Assembly: GCA_037143335.1 (NCBI GenBank)
Contig: JBAWZA010000001.1
Coordinates: 124,001 to 188,000 of the forward strand
Source of the DNA: PALSA-1296 sp037143335
GTDB lineage: Bacteria; Bacteroidota; Ignavibacteria; Palsa-1295
Direction of reading: 5' to 3'
DNA length: 64,000 bases
The notes beneath the pieces are model-generated. The model saw nothing but the letters and a program-made list of their open reading frames with translations, ran no database searches and had not been told where the DNA came from. This document shows positions 24,365 to 32,933 of the stretch, in pieces. Numbering within the stretch: the first letter of the stretch is position 1; each line of letters begins with the position of its first letter. A program made the position numbers and the translations under genes.

Positions 24365-26170
24365 ATGAGAAGTATCAAACTCTTCACGCTCGCTGTACTC
24401 GCATTTCTTTTTTCGCAATGTAAGGTAACCGCCCCGACTGACACAGCGGGTTCTTCATCGCTTGTCACGGAAGTTTTCAAAATTCTTGATATTACGGAGA
24501 ATCGATTCTTACACTTCGGGGATTCAACAAATGGTAATCCTTGGAAAGCAATCATGCGAACGGCAGACTGGCTTCAGACGCAAGCGAACGTTCAGTCAGT
24601 TGAAACCCTCGATAGCATCTACATTCGTGTTACGTTAAAATCCGGTTTGAAAGCAATGTTTCATTTTGATGAAACGGATGCGAACGGAAAGACACTATTC
24701 CGGGGTGGGGGACATTCGAATGGAAAAAACGACATGAGTCTGGAGCCATCACCGCATCTGTTATCAACTAATACAATCAAGAATAAAAAGGTTTTAATTT
24801 TTTCTCCGCCCTATTATGAATTCTATGCCAATAACAATGAGATGCAAAAAGTCCTGGACCTATTGCACAGTTCGTCATTAAATCTGAATGTTACGTTACT
24901 CAAAAATGAGGAATGCTCTTTTGATGTGGTTAATACATTCGGAGACTACGGTCTTGTCATCCTCGATACTCACGGAAAGCCTGATGGGTTTATGGTCGGT
25001 GGTGTTGATACAACTTCCGATACAACTCAATGGCTTGCGGGCTTGACTCAGGATCAGCTTAAGAGTCTTGCAGACACCCATGCAGGCGAAGGAAGCTACA
25101 ATAAAATTCTTTCCGGCGATATCACTTTAGAGATGAGTGTCAAGGTGAATCCGACCCACTTTCAATGGTCCAAGGTTCAACACATGTACAAGTTCATCAC
25201 ATTCATGCTGAATTCCAGATACCTAGCTACGATACCAGATCTTAGCAAGACTGTTGTTTTCGGAAATATGTGCTATAGTGGTTGGAATTTCATTGGTCAT
25301 AAAAACAGCTACTTTGTAGATGATCCAATCCGAGCCGCATTTTTGGCAAAGCACCCGATTAGCTATTATTGTTATCATTTTGGCGATCCGAACTCTGACC
25401 TATCCCGGACTGTCTATGATGACTTTGCACATGTGATGGAGGACTCGTTACTCAGTGGTCTGGTGACGAATCGAGATAGTACTGGTCAGGTGTACCTGGA
25501 GCCAAATGGTACAAAGTATTATGATAACTTCGCCCCTGCAAATTATACAAAATTATTTTTTAATCATTATGGCGCTGATGATTATAGTTACGCCCTCTGT
25601 GGTGATGACCTTCTCGACACACGCGATGGACAGATTTATAAAACAGTTTGCATCGGCAAGCAAGTATGGATGGCGCAGAATCTGAATTACAATGTTGCGG
25701 GAAGTCATTGTCCCTATGACGATGGATCGCTGTGTGCTAAGTATGGCAGATCATACGATTGGAAAACTGTTTTAGCGGGTTCAGATACCACTACAAAAAT
25801 CCCAAGCGGAGTTCAAGGTATTTGTCCAAAGGGTTGGCACATTCCAAGTCCCGGAGAGTTCGATCAGTTAGTGACATTTCTTGGTGGTCCGTCGCTTGCA
25901 GGAGGGAAGATGAAAGATACAGTCCTATGGGACAGTCCAAATGCAGGTGCAACAAACTCAAGCGGATTCTCTGCTCTTCCTGCTGGGCTTTGGACTGGTA
26001 CACCTAACAACCAATACGCGTTCGGACGCCAGGCGTATTTCTTAACAACAGCGCAAAATCAAGGATTACCGATACAGTATTTGTTAGATACAGCAGGACC
26101 GGTGTTAAATTGGTACGGTGGCACATACGGTTCCAATTTTGCTTCGTGTAGATGTGTGAAAGATCCCTAA
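24365..26170 (+). CDS. Lipoprotein: clan CD cysteine-peptidase-like domain fused to FISUMP domain
   Basis: 601 residues. The leader is LFTLAVLAFLFSQC, with Cys19 as probable lipid site. The middle region resembles a clan CD (caspase/gingipain-like) core: strand KKVLIFSPPYY, then YGLVILDTHGKPDG with His203 after a hydrophobic strand, and TVVFGNMCYSG with Cys303 after another, followed by SYYCYHFGD. The hydrophobic-strand/HG and hydrophobic-strand/xxCxSG pattern is what defines the catalytic dyad in that clan. Residues ~417-600 are a FISUMP domain (GQIYKTVCIGKQVWMAQNLN, CPKGWHIPSPGEFDQL, GFSALPAGLW, CRCVKD). Peptidase activity is inferred from motifs only; the domain may instead be inactive. 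A near-consensus -7 box (CATTTTTG) ends 7 bases before the start. Confidence 0.7.
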   Translation: MRSIKLFTLAVLAFLFSQCKVTAPTDTAGSSSLVTEVFKILDITENRFLHFGDSTNGNPWKAIMRTADWLQTQANVQSVETLDSIYIRVTLKSGLKAMFHFDETDANGKTLFRGGGHSNGKNDMSLEPSPHLLSTNTIKNKKVLIFSPPYYEFYANNNEMQKVLDLLHSSSLNLNVTLLKNEECSFDVVNTFGDYGLVILDTHGKPDGFMVGGVDTTSDTTQWLAGLTQDQLKSLADTHAGEGSYNKILSGDITLEMSVKVNPTHFQWSKVQHMYKFITFMLNSRYLATIPDLSKTVVFGNMCYSGWNFIGHKNSYFVDDPIRAAFLAKHPISYYCYHFGDPNSDLSRTVYDDFAHVMEDSLLSGLVTNRDSTGQVYLEPNGTKYYDNFAPANYTKLFFNHYGADDYSYALCGDDLLDTRDGQIYKTVCIGKQVWMAQNLNYNVAGSHCPYDDGSLCAKYGRSYDWKTVLAGSDTTTKIPSGVQGICPKGWHIPSPGEFDQLVTFLGGPSLAGGKMKDTVLWDSPNAGATNSSGFSALPAGLWTGTPNNQYAFGRQAYFLTTAQNQGLPIQYLLDTAGPVLNWYGGTYGSNFASCRCVKDP

Positions 26171-26172
26171 GC

Positions 26173-26637
26173 TTATTTTTTTACGGATAATATTGTTCTC
26201 TCCATTTGCCTGAGATGTTGGAGGTCGTGGTCTGCCATAATATCAAGAATCCGGTATGTATCTATTTCGCCAAACTTCGAGTGCATCCCTATGCGAGCAA
26301 GATCTTTCTCATTAAGTGCTTCGACAAGTTCGATTGTTTCATTGCGAGATGCCTTCCAGTCAGCGATGCCTTGATGAAAATCTTGCTCGTTGTATTTGTT
26401 CGTCTTCGCAAGTTCATCAGGATCAATTCTCTCGAAGTGCGGCTCGTCCTCATGCAACATCAGGTGAATGCGTCGCTGCCAAAGTTCTTCTACCTCGAGT
26501 AAATGGTAAATGATCTCATTCACTGAGAATGCAATTTGATCTGGTTTGAGGGTCCTCAGTGAAGGTGGGATTACCTCCGCATAGGTGATTACCCTATGTA
26601 TCGTATCTCTTAATTTTATGATTTGTTCTTCAATCAT
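26173..26637 (-). CDS. DinB-family protein
   Basis: 154 residues forming a DinB/YfiT-like four-helix bundle: FSVNEIIYHLLEVEELWQRR (first metal His), a central NEKDLARIG loop, and the C-terminal IMADHDLQHLRQMERTI, whose HDLQH supplies the usual paired histidines. Such proteins are metal-dependent and many act as thiol transferases or detoxifying enzymes; the substrate is unknown. It lies 13 bases downstream of acs on the same strand and its stop is 2 bases from the stop of the convergent FISUMP gene. Confidence 0.83.
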   Translation of the reverse strand: MIEEQIIKLRDTIHRVITYAEVIPPSLRTLKPDQIAFSVNEIIYHLLEVEELWQRRIHLMLHEDEPHFERIDPDELAKTNKYNEQDFHQGIADWKASRNETIELVEALNEKDLARIGMHSKFGEIDTYRILDIMADHDLQHLRQMERTILSVKK

Positions 26638-26650
26638 AGTTCGTCTGAAA

Positions 26651-28621
26651 TTACTCCTCCTCCGTTTGTCTCAATTTTTCCAACACAGAAAAATCCTCAA
26701 GCGTTGTGGTATCACCTTTTACATTTCCGGTGGATGCAAGCTCGCGGAGTAATCTGCGCATTATCTTTCCTGATCTCGTCTTCGGCAATGCATCCGAAAA
26801 ATGAATATCATCAGGTTTCGCGAATGATCCGATTTCCTTAGCAACATGTTCACGCAATTGCGATTTAACTTCCTCGCTTCCAATGGAGCCAGACTTCAAG
26901 GTAACGAACGCAACAAGCGCCGAACCCTTGATCTCATCCGGTCTGCCAACTACAGCGGCTTCAGCAACGCTTGAGAATGAGACAAGTGCGCTTTCGACCT
27001 CCATCGTGCCAATTCGGTGGCCACTTACATTGATGACATCATCGACGCGCCCCATGATCCAGAAGTAGCCATCCTTATCTTGTCTGGCACCATCTCCAGT
27101 GAAATAGATATTCGGGAATTCAGTGAAGTATTGCATCTTGAATCGCTCAGGGTCTTTATATATTCCTCTGAGCATCCAGGGCCAAGGTTTTTTAATGAGT
27201 AGGAATCCGCCTTCGTTTGCCTTTACTTTCACTCCTTCTTTATTCACAACTTCTGGCTGAATTCCAAAAAACGGTAAAGTCGCTGAGCCAGGCTTTGTGG
27301 CGATTGCTCCAGGAATTGATGCTATCATGATTGCACCGGTTTCTGTTTGCCACCACGTATCGGTGATAGGACATTTTCCACCGCCAATTATTTTCTGATA
27401 CCACATCCACGCTTCTGGATTGATCGGCTCGCCGACGGTGCCAAGTAAGCGAAGCGAGGAAAGGTCGTGGCGTTTGGGGAATTCATCTCCTGCGCGGATA
27501 AACGCACGAATAGCAGTCGGAGCGGTGTAAAAGATGCTAATTTTTCTGCGTTCGATGATATCCCAAAATCTTCCGAAGTCCGGAAAATTCGGCGCACCTT
27601 CATACATCATAATTGTTGCACCGTTCGAGAGAGGTCCGTATATCACATAACTGTGTCCCGTAACCCAACCTACGTCAGCTGTGCACCAAAAAATATCTTC
27701 GTCCTTCATATCGAAAATATATTTTGTCGTCAGGTATGCTCCGAGTAAATACCCTCCTGTTGAGTGCACGATGCCTTTTGGTTTTCCTGTAGTCCCTGAG
27801 GTATAGAGAATAAAAAGCGGATGTTCGCTATCGAGTGCAACGCATTCGTTGGTTGCACTTGCTTCACTCATCAACTCCTGCCACCAATGATCTCGGCCGC
27901 TTGACATCATTACTTCTGTACCGGTCCGCTTGAGGACGATCACTTTTTCGACAGTCGGACATCCGGTGCCGAGTAACGCATTATCTACATTCTTTTTTAA
28001 TTCGATCACCGAGCCTCTGCGGAAAGTGCCATCGGCAGTAATAATAATTTTTGCTTCAGCATCATTTACACGGTCACGAATTGCTTCGGCGGAGAATCCA
28101 CCGAAGATAACTGAATGCGTTGCACCAATTCGTGCACATGCAAGTACTGCGACTACAAGTTCGGGCGTCATTCCCATATAGATTGCGATGCGGTCGCCTG
28201 ATGTTGCTCCAAGTGAAATCAACATATTCGCGGCTTTGCATACCTCGCGGTGTAGCTGTTGATAGGTAAGTGTACGCTCATCGCCGAACTCTCCTTCAAA
28301 AATAATCGCTGCTTTATTTCTGCGTGCTGAGTCAAGATGTCTATCGAGGCAATTGTAGCTTGCATTAATTTTTCCGCCAACGAACCACTCGGCAAAGGGT
28401 GCTTTCCAGCTCATTACTTTTTTCCATTTCTTAAACCAGTGTAGTTCTTCGGCTTGCTTTGCGAAAAATTTCTGCGGGTCGGCGATGCTTGCCTTATACA
28501 TTTTTTCATATTGTTCTAGCGAGGAAATGTTGGCAACTGCACTAAATGTTTTCGAAGGCTTAAAAACTCTTTTCTCCGAAAGAGCTGATTCGATATGGGT
28601 TGATTGTTTCTTTGCTATCAT
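26651..28621 (-). CDS. acs: Acetyl-CoA synthetase
   Basis: 656-residue AMP-forming ligase making acetyl-CoA from acetate, ATP and CoA. Motifs: FAEWFVGGKINASYNCLDRH (N-terminus of the family), ATP loop YTSGTTGKPKG (about 270), TDTWWQTETG, YFTGDGARQDKDGY, GRVDDVINVSGHRIGTMEVE and the C-terminal PKTRSGKIMRRLLRE, whose Lys is the usual acetylation control site. Full length. The -7 box TATTTTTG at 28642-28649 with a 20-base spacer to the ATG gives this gene a short leader. dinB-like follows in the same unit. Confidence 0.96.
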   Translation of the reverse strand: MIAKKQSTHIESALSEKRVFKPSKTFSAVANISSLEQYEKMYKASIADPQKFFAKQAEELHWFKKWKKVMSWKAPFAEWFVGGKINASYNCLDRHLDSARRNKAAIIFEGEFGDERTLTYQQLHREVCKAANMLISLGATSGDRIAIYMGMTPELVVAVLACARIGATHSVIFGGFSAEAIRDRVNDAEAKIIITADGTFRRGSVIELKKNVDNALLGTGCPTVEKVIVLKRTGTEVMMSSGRDHWWQELMSEASATNECVALDSEHPLFILYTSGTTGKPKGIVHSTGGYLLGAYLTTKYIFDMKDEDIFWCTADVGWVTGHSYVIYGPLSNGATIMMYEGAPNFPDFGRFWDIIERRKISIFYTAPTAIRAFIRAGDEFPKRHDLSSLRLLGTVGEPINPEAWMWYQKIIGGGKCPITDTWWQTETGAIMIASIPGAIATKPGSATLPFFGIQPEVVNKEGVKVKANEGGFLLIKKPWPWMLRGIYKDPERFKMQYFTEFPNIYFTGDGARQDKDGYFWIMGRVDDVINVSGHRIGTMEVESALVSFSSVAEAAVVGRPDEIKGSALVAFVTLKSGSIGSEEVKSQLREHVAKEIGSFAKPDDIHFSDALPKTRSGKIMRRLLRELASTGNVKGDTTTLEDFSVLEKLRQTEEE

Positions 28622-28641
28622 ATTGATTTAACGTTGGACTA

Positions 28642-28649
28642 CAAAAATA
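28642..28649 (-). promoter_or_regulatory. -7 box of acs
   Basis: Minus-strand TATTTTTG, a TAnnTTTG match, 20 bases before the acs ATG. Confidence 0.5.
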
Positions 28650-28702
28650 CCTCCACCGAGCAAGCAAGAATGGAAATCCCTGTTCTTGGGAGAATCAAAT
28701 TG

Positions 28703-28731
28703 GTAGGGGCAGGCTTATAACCTGCGCCTAC
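28703..28731. repeat. Intergenic hairpin GTAGGGGCAGG...CCTGCGCCTAC
   Basis: An 11-bp arm with one bulge-like mismatch folds around CTTATAA. It is not followed by a T-run, so it is unlikely to be a terminator. It sits in the 273-base gap between acs and the SDR gene that otherwise holds only the repeat pair at 28755-28815 and a weak GACTGT/ACAGTC inverted repeat near 28817-28842. Confidence 0.6.
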
Positions 28732-28754
28732 AGGTAAGGTGCAATTCGATGAAT

Positions 28755-28815
28755 CAGTGGGACGGACTCTTAGTCCGTCCCGAAAATTCGAACGGACTGA
28801 GAATCCGTTCCACTG
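28755..28815. repeat. Head-to-head pair of a 30-bp palindromic repeat
   Basis: The element reads CAGTGG + GACGGACTCTTAGTCCGTCC + CGAAAATTCG + AACGGACTGAGAATCCGTT + CCACTG. Each half is itself a hairpin, the halves are inverted copies of each other, and the outer CAGTGG/CCACTG arms also pair. The same unit, GTGGAACGGACTCTCAGTCC, recurs twice at 54291-54418, again as an inverted pair. Intergenic, upstream of the SDR gene. Confidence 0.75.
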
Positions 28816-28894
28816 GGACTGTGATTTCACAATCCAGACAGTCAAAGAATAGCCCGAACCTTTTCTACTCGAATGCAATTGATTGCAGTTCAAT

Positions 28895-29629
28895 ATGGAT
28901 ATGCAAATGGACCAAGATCGGAGCGAAATCGTATGGATTACTGGTGCTTCTAAAGGCATTGGATATGCTTGTGCACGAGTGCTGGCAGCATCGGGTATGC
29001 GTGTTGTCATGAGTTCGCGCAATCGCAACGAGCTTGTGAATGCTGCAATGGCTATCCGAGCCGAGGGTGGAGATGCCCGCGCTGTGCAGTGCGATGTTTC
29101 AAACGAAGAGGATGTCGAGTGGGCGATTAAAAGTATTATGAAAGAGTATGGCGAAGGACCAGACATTCTCATCAACAATGCTGGGATTTCTCCGTATCAA
29201 AATATCGAAGATACCACGTCGAAGATTTTCGATGAAGTTATTGGAATAAACTTGATAGGAAATTTTATGTGTGCCACGGCAGTCTTGCCTGAGATGATTC
29301 GCAAAGGCAAGGGTACGATCGTTCAAATGCTATCCATCGCATCCACAAAAGCTTTTGCAGGTGGTGTGGCATACGGAGCGTCTAAATTCGGTGCGCTCGG
29401 ATTTACGAATGCGCTTCGCGAAGAAGTTCGCCACCAAGGTATTCGCGTTGTATCTGTTATGCCCGGTGCAACGGAGACGGAAGCATGGGATGAGCAAGAG
29501 CGCGATGCCTATCGTTCACGAATGATGCAACCGGGTGACATCGCCAAGGCTGTATCTGATGTTCTTGCTCAACCACATCGAACGATGGTTGAAGAAATTG
29601 TTTTACGACCGATCGGCGGAGATTTATAA
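28895..29629 (+). CDS. Short-chain dehydrogenase/reductase
   Basis: About 244 residues, classical SDR: cofactor motif TGASKGIG near residue 16, NNAG (INNAGISPYQ), catalytic Ser in MLSIAS and the YGASKFGALGF Tyr-Lys pair, and PGATETEAW. Among SDRs it resembles the 3-oxoacyl-reductase-like group; the substrate is not readable. ATG 28895 was chosen over the TTG at 28883; two further ATGs lie at 28901 and 28907. hutU starts 12 bases after its stop, so the two are probably one operon. Repeats fill the upstream gap. Confidence 0.88.
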   Translation: MDMQMDQDRSEIVWITGASKGIGYACARVLAASGMRVVMSSRNRNELVNAAMAIRAEGGDARAVQCDVSNEEDVEWAIKSIMKEYGEGPDILINNAGISPYQNIEDTTSKIFDEVIGINLIGNFMCATAVLPEMIRKGKGTIVQMLSIASTKAFAGGVAYGASKFGALGFTNALREEVRHQGIRVVSVMPGATETEAWDEQERDAYRSRMMQPGDIAKAVSDVLAQPHRTMVEEIVLRPIGGDL

Positions 29630-29641
29630 TTTTTTTTTCGA

Positions 29642-31291
29642 ATGCACAAAAATATTCACGCACCCACAGGTACCGAACTCACGTGCAAAGGCTGGCTACA
29701 AGAAGCCGCGTATCGGATGATACAAAATAATCTTGACCCCGATGTTGCCGAACGTCCCGACGAACTTGTCGTTTATGGTGGATCGGGTAAAGCTGCACGC
29801 AACTGGGAATGCTACGATGCGATTTTACGATCTCTCAAAGATCTCGAGAATGACGAGACACTTCTTGTCCAATCAGGCAAACCAGTTGGGATCATGAAAA
29901 CATATCCTGATGCACCGCGAGTTGTAATTTCAAACTCTCAGATCGTACCCGCTTGGGCAAATTGGGATGAATTCCGCAGACTCGAAGCGAAGGGCTTGAC
30001 AATGTTCGGGCAGATGACAGCTGGAAGCTGGATATACATCGGTTCACAAGGCATCGTCCAAGGAACCTACGAAACCCTCATGGAATGCGCGAAGCAACAT
30101 TTCGGTGGCTCACTTGCTGGACGAACTGTACTAACCGCCGGTCTTGGCGGTATGGGTGGTGCACAACCACTTGCTGGGAAAATGGCAGGAGCTGCAATCT
30201 TGTGTATAGAAATAGATCAGTCACGAATCGAGAAAAGAATTGCAACAGGGTATTGCGATAAGTGGACTGGTGATGTTGATGAAGCTATTCGTTGGATAGA
30301 CGATGCGAAAAAAGAAAAGCAAGCCATCTCCGTCGCTTTGCTTGGAAATGCATCGGAAATTCTGCCTGAGCTTGTCAAGCGCAATTGGATTCCGGATATC
30401 GTCACCGATCAAACGAGTGCGCATGATCCACTCCGAGGTTATTATCCTGCTGGATATTCGAAAGCCGAGGCAGATAAGCTCCGCGAAACATCTTCGAGTG
30501 AATATGTGAAGCATTCGCTCGATTCGATTGCAACGCACGTTCGTGCAATGCTCGAGATGAAATCCAGAGGCGCGATTGCATTTGATTACGGAAATAATAT
30601 CCGTGGCGAAGCGCTGAAAAATGGAGTAAGTAATGCATTTGATATTCCAGGTTTTGTACCCGAATATATTCGTCCACTTTTTTGCGAAGGCAAAGGACCA
30701 TTCAGATGGGTTGCGCTCTCAGGCGATCCCGAAGATATTTACACAACCGATAGAGAAATTCTCAAATTATTTCCGAACGATGAAATTCTTCATCGTTGGA
30801 TTCCACTTGCGCAAAAGCATATACATTTTCAAGGACTCCCCGCTCGCATTTGTTGGCTTGGAATGGGTGACCGTGCGAAAGCGGGATTACTCTTTAACCA
30901 GTTAGTGCGTGATGGAAAGGTGAAAGCACCAATCGTCATCGGTCGTGACCATCTTGATTGCGGCTCGGTCGCAAGTCCGAATCGAGAAACTGAAGCCATG
31001 AAAGATGGTTCAGATGCGATTGCCGATTGGCCAGTTCTGAACTTTGCAATGAATGCCATCGGCGGAGCGACATGGGTATCGCTTCATCACGGAGGTGGAG
31101 TGGGAATTGGGAATTCAATTCACGCTGGTATGGTAATACTCGCTGATGGGACTGATGAGGCAGCAAAACGCTTGCAACGATGCCTAACCTATGATCCGAC
31201 AATGGGAATTTTACGTCATGCCGATGCAGGGTACGAGAAAGCGGCATCGGTGGCGAAAAGCAACGGGATTCGGATACCTATGAATGTTTGA
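29642..31291 (+). CDS. hutU: Urocanate hydratase
   Basis: 549-residue NAD+-dependent enzyme of histidine breakdown converting urocanate to imidazolone propionate. Motifs: VVYGGSGKAARNW, QSGKPVGIMKTYPDAPRVV, QMTAGSWIYIGSQGIVQGTY, LGGMGGAQPLAGKMAG (NAD binding), DQTSAHDPLRGYYP and VSLHHGGGVGIGNSIHAG; the catalytic Cys motif region is ICWLGMGDR. No hutH, hutI or hutG lies in the window, so the rest of the pathway must be elsewhere or absent. The partner upstream is an SDR. Confidence 0.96.
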   Translation: MHKNIHAPTGTELTCKGWLQEAAYRMIQNNLDPDVAERPDELVVYGGSGKAARNWECYDAILRSLKDLENDETLLVQSGKPVGIMKTYPDAPRVVISNSQIVPAWANWDEFRRLEAKGLTMFGQMTAGSWIYIGSQGIVQGTYETLMECAKQHFGGSLAGRTVLTAGLGGMGGAQPLAGKMAGAAILCIEIDQSRIEKRIATGYCDKWTGDVDEAIRWIDDAKKEKQAISVALLGNASEILPELVKRNWIPDIVTDQTSAHDPLRGYYPAGYSKAEADKLRETSSSEYVKHSLDSIATHVRAMLEMKSRGAIAFDYGNNIRGEALKNGVSNAFDIPGFVPEYIRPLFCEGKGPFRWVALSGDPEDIYTTDREILKLFPNDEILHRWIPLAQKHIHFQGLPARICWLGMGDRAKAGLLFNQLVRDGKVKAPIVIGRDHLDCGSVASPNRETEAMKDGSDAIADWPVLNFAMNAIGGATWVSLHHGGGVGIGNSIHAGMVILADGTDEAAKRLQRCLTYDPTMGILRHADAGYEKAASVAKSNGIRIPMNV

Positions 31292-31381
31292 GAAGTTACC
31301 ATCAGTGAGAGAGTTGCTATAACTCCTCGCGATGACGCTTTTCTCAAACTGGTCTTACAACATCTCAACACCAATTACTCC

Positions 31382-32110
31382 TTAAAAATACTTTTCAATT
31401 GCTTGCGGAAGCATTTCTCGCCAGGTGGGCCAATCGTGTTTCCAGGTTTCATCCCAGCATTCAACGAAGTTAGGGATCTGTTTTTGTCCGAGCACCTCCG
31501 CCATCTTCCAACTACCTGAGGGATCTTCGTAGTCGCCACTACCTGTGTAAAGGTATATTTTTTTGTCGTTGCGCAACTGGCTCAAGATGTTTTGATCTTC
31601 GAGATTCGGCAAATAATCCATCGGTGAATTGAAATACACATCTTCATCGAAATACCCTTTCGCGTACTCCTTGAGGTCATAGACTCCGCTCATACCAATT
31701 GCTCCATCAAAAAGATCGGGGCGGCGCAGTAGAGTATTGAGTGCATGGAGTGCACCGAATGAGACACCTGTTGTATAGAGCTTTTGTCCGTCTATCAAAT
31801 TTTTGATATATGGGTACACCTCATTTACGATGTACTGATTGTATTGTTGATGACGGATAGCTTTTTGACGGGGTTCGATCTCGGAGTTGAGCCAGCTCTC
31901 GGAATTGATTGAGTTAATCGAGAAGCAACGGATGCGCCCTGATTCGATATGGTGCTTAATCGAATCCACAAGATAGAATCGCTCGTACTCAAGGTAGTCC
32001 GCGGCAGCTGATGGGAACATCAGGAATGCGGGTCCCTGAAATCCGTACGATACGATGGGCATATCCTTGCCAAGGTTATCCGAGTGCCATGAATCAAGTG
32101 TTCTTTGCAT
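31382..32110 (-). CDS. Esterase-family alpha/beta hydrolase
   Basis: 242 residues with the esterase D/enterochelin-esterase-like layout. The nucleophile Ser lies in TTGVSFGALHALN (about 118) in a GxSxG motif, the acid is probably within YTGSGDYEDP and the His in ETWKHDWPTWR near the C-terminus. No signal peptide, so probably cytosolic. Proteins of this type cleave small esters such as S-formylglutathione or act on polyesters; the substrate is unknown. It is monocistronic, divergent from dedA. Confidence 0.78.
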   Translation of the reverse strand: MQRTLDSWHSDNLGKDMPIVSYGFQGPAFLMFPSAAADYLEYERFYLVDSIKHHIESGRIRCFSINSINSESWLNSEIEPRQKAIRHQQYNQYIVNEVYPYIKNLIDGQKLYTTGVSFGALHALNTLLRRPDLFDGAIGMSGVYDLKEYAKGYFDEDVYFNSPMDYLPNLEDQNILSQLRNDKKIYLYTGSGDYEDPSGSWKMAEVLGQKQIPNFVECWDETWKHDWPTWREMLPQAIEKYF

Positions 32111-32189
32111 AAAGTCTGAGAGTATGAGAAAAAGTGAACTTCAACGCCAAATTAACGGTAGTATAACCTTCTTTTAACGAAACGGATTC

Positions 32190-32813
32190 ATGGGAGATTT
32201 CTTACATTCACTTTTTTCCTCCGAAGGCTTGCGCCAGATGGTTACAAACGGCGGAATACCTGTGCTCTGCCTTATCATATTTGCCGAGACGGGCTTGCTC
32301 GTTGGTTTCTTTTTGCCAGGCGATACACTTCTTTTCTTGGCAGGCTCACTCGCCGCTACTGGAGAAATCGAGATGAATGTATTCGTGATGATCGTGCTCC
32401 TCACGCTCGCTGCGATCATCGGCAATTCTGTTGGATACTACATTGGCGCAAAAGCGGGTAAAAAATCATTCGACCGCCCGAACTCACAATTCTTTAAGCG
32501 CGAATATCTGATCAAAACACATAATTTCTATGAAAAATATGGTGGCATCACGATGATCTTGGCAAGATTCTTGCCGATCGTCCGCACCTTTGCCCCTGTC
32601 GTCGGCGGAACGGTGGGCATGAGCAAGCAACGATTCACGATCTACAACATCGTCGGCGGTATTCTCTGGATCGGCGGAGTAACCATGCTCGGATTTTACC
32701 TCGGAAAAACTTTTCCCGATATCATCAAGTACCTCCAGATAGCCGTCGTCGGTGTGGTTATCGTATCGCTCTGTTTACCAGTAGTTGGATGGTTGAAGAG
32801 CCGGATGAAGTAA
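32190..32813 (+). CDS. DedA-family membrane protein
   Basis: 207 residues with about five TM segments. Recognised by ETGLLVGFFLPGDTLLFLAG near the N-terminus and the reentrant GGITMILARFLPIVRTFAPV (FxRxxPxxRxxxP-like) followed by GGTVGMSKQRF. DedA/SNARE-associated proteins are implicated in lipid scrambling, undecaprenyl phosphate recycling and membrane homeostasis. Monocistronic. Confidence 0.9.
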   Translation: MGDFLHSLFSSEGLRQMVTNGGIPVLCLIIFAETGLLVGFFLPGDTLLFLAGSLAATGEIEMNVFVMIVLLTLAAIIGNSVGYYIGAKAGKKSFDRPNSQFFKREYLIKTHNFYEKYGGITMILARFLPIVRTFAPVVGGTVGMSKQRFTIYNIVGGILWIGGVTMLGFYLGKTFPDIIKYLQIAVVGVVIVSLCLPVVGWLKSRMK

Positions 32814-32870
32814 CATTAAAACTATGTTCGTGGATTTTCTTAAACTGATTGTACTGATCCAGTTTTTCCA

Positions 32871-32902
32871 TTTGGAATTATATGAAAAAATGCGTATATT
32901 TG
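32871..32902 (+). promoter_or_regulatory. Complete Bacteroidota promoter (-33 and -7)
   Basis: TTTG at 32871-32874, 20 bases, then TATATTTG at 32895-32902. This matches the TTTG-N19/20-TAnnTTTG consensus. It lies 31 bases before the start of the 185-aa gene. Confidence 0.6.
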
Positions 32903-32933
32903 TGTCTTAATGATCAAACACAAACAGACTTAA

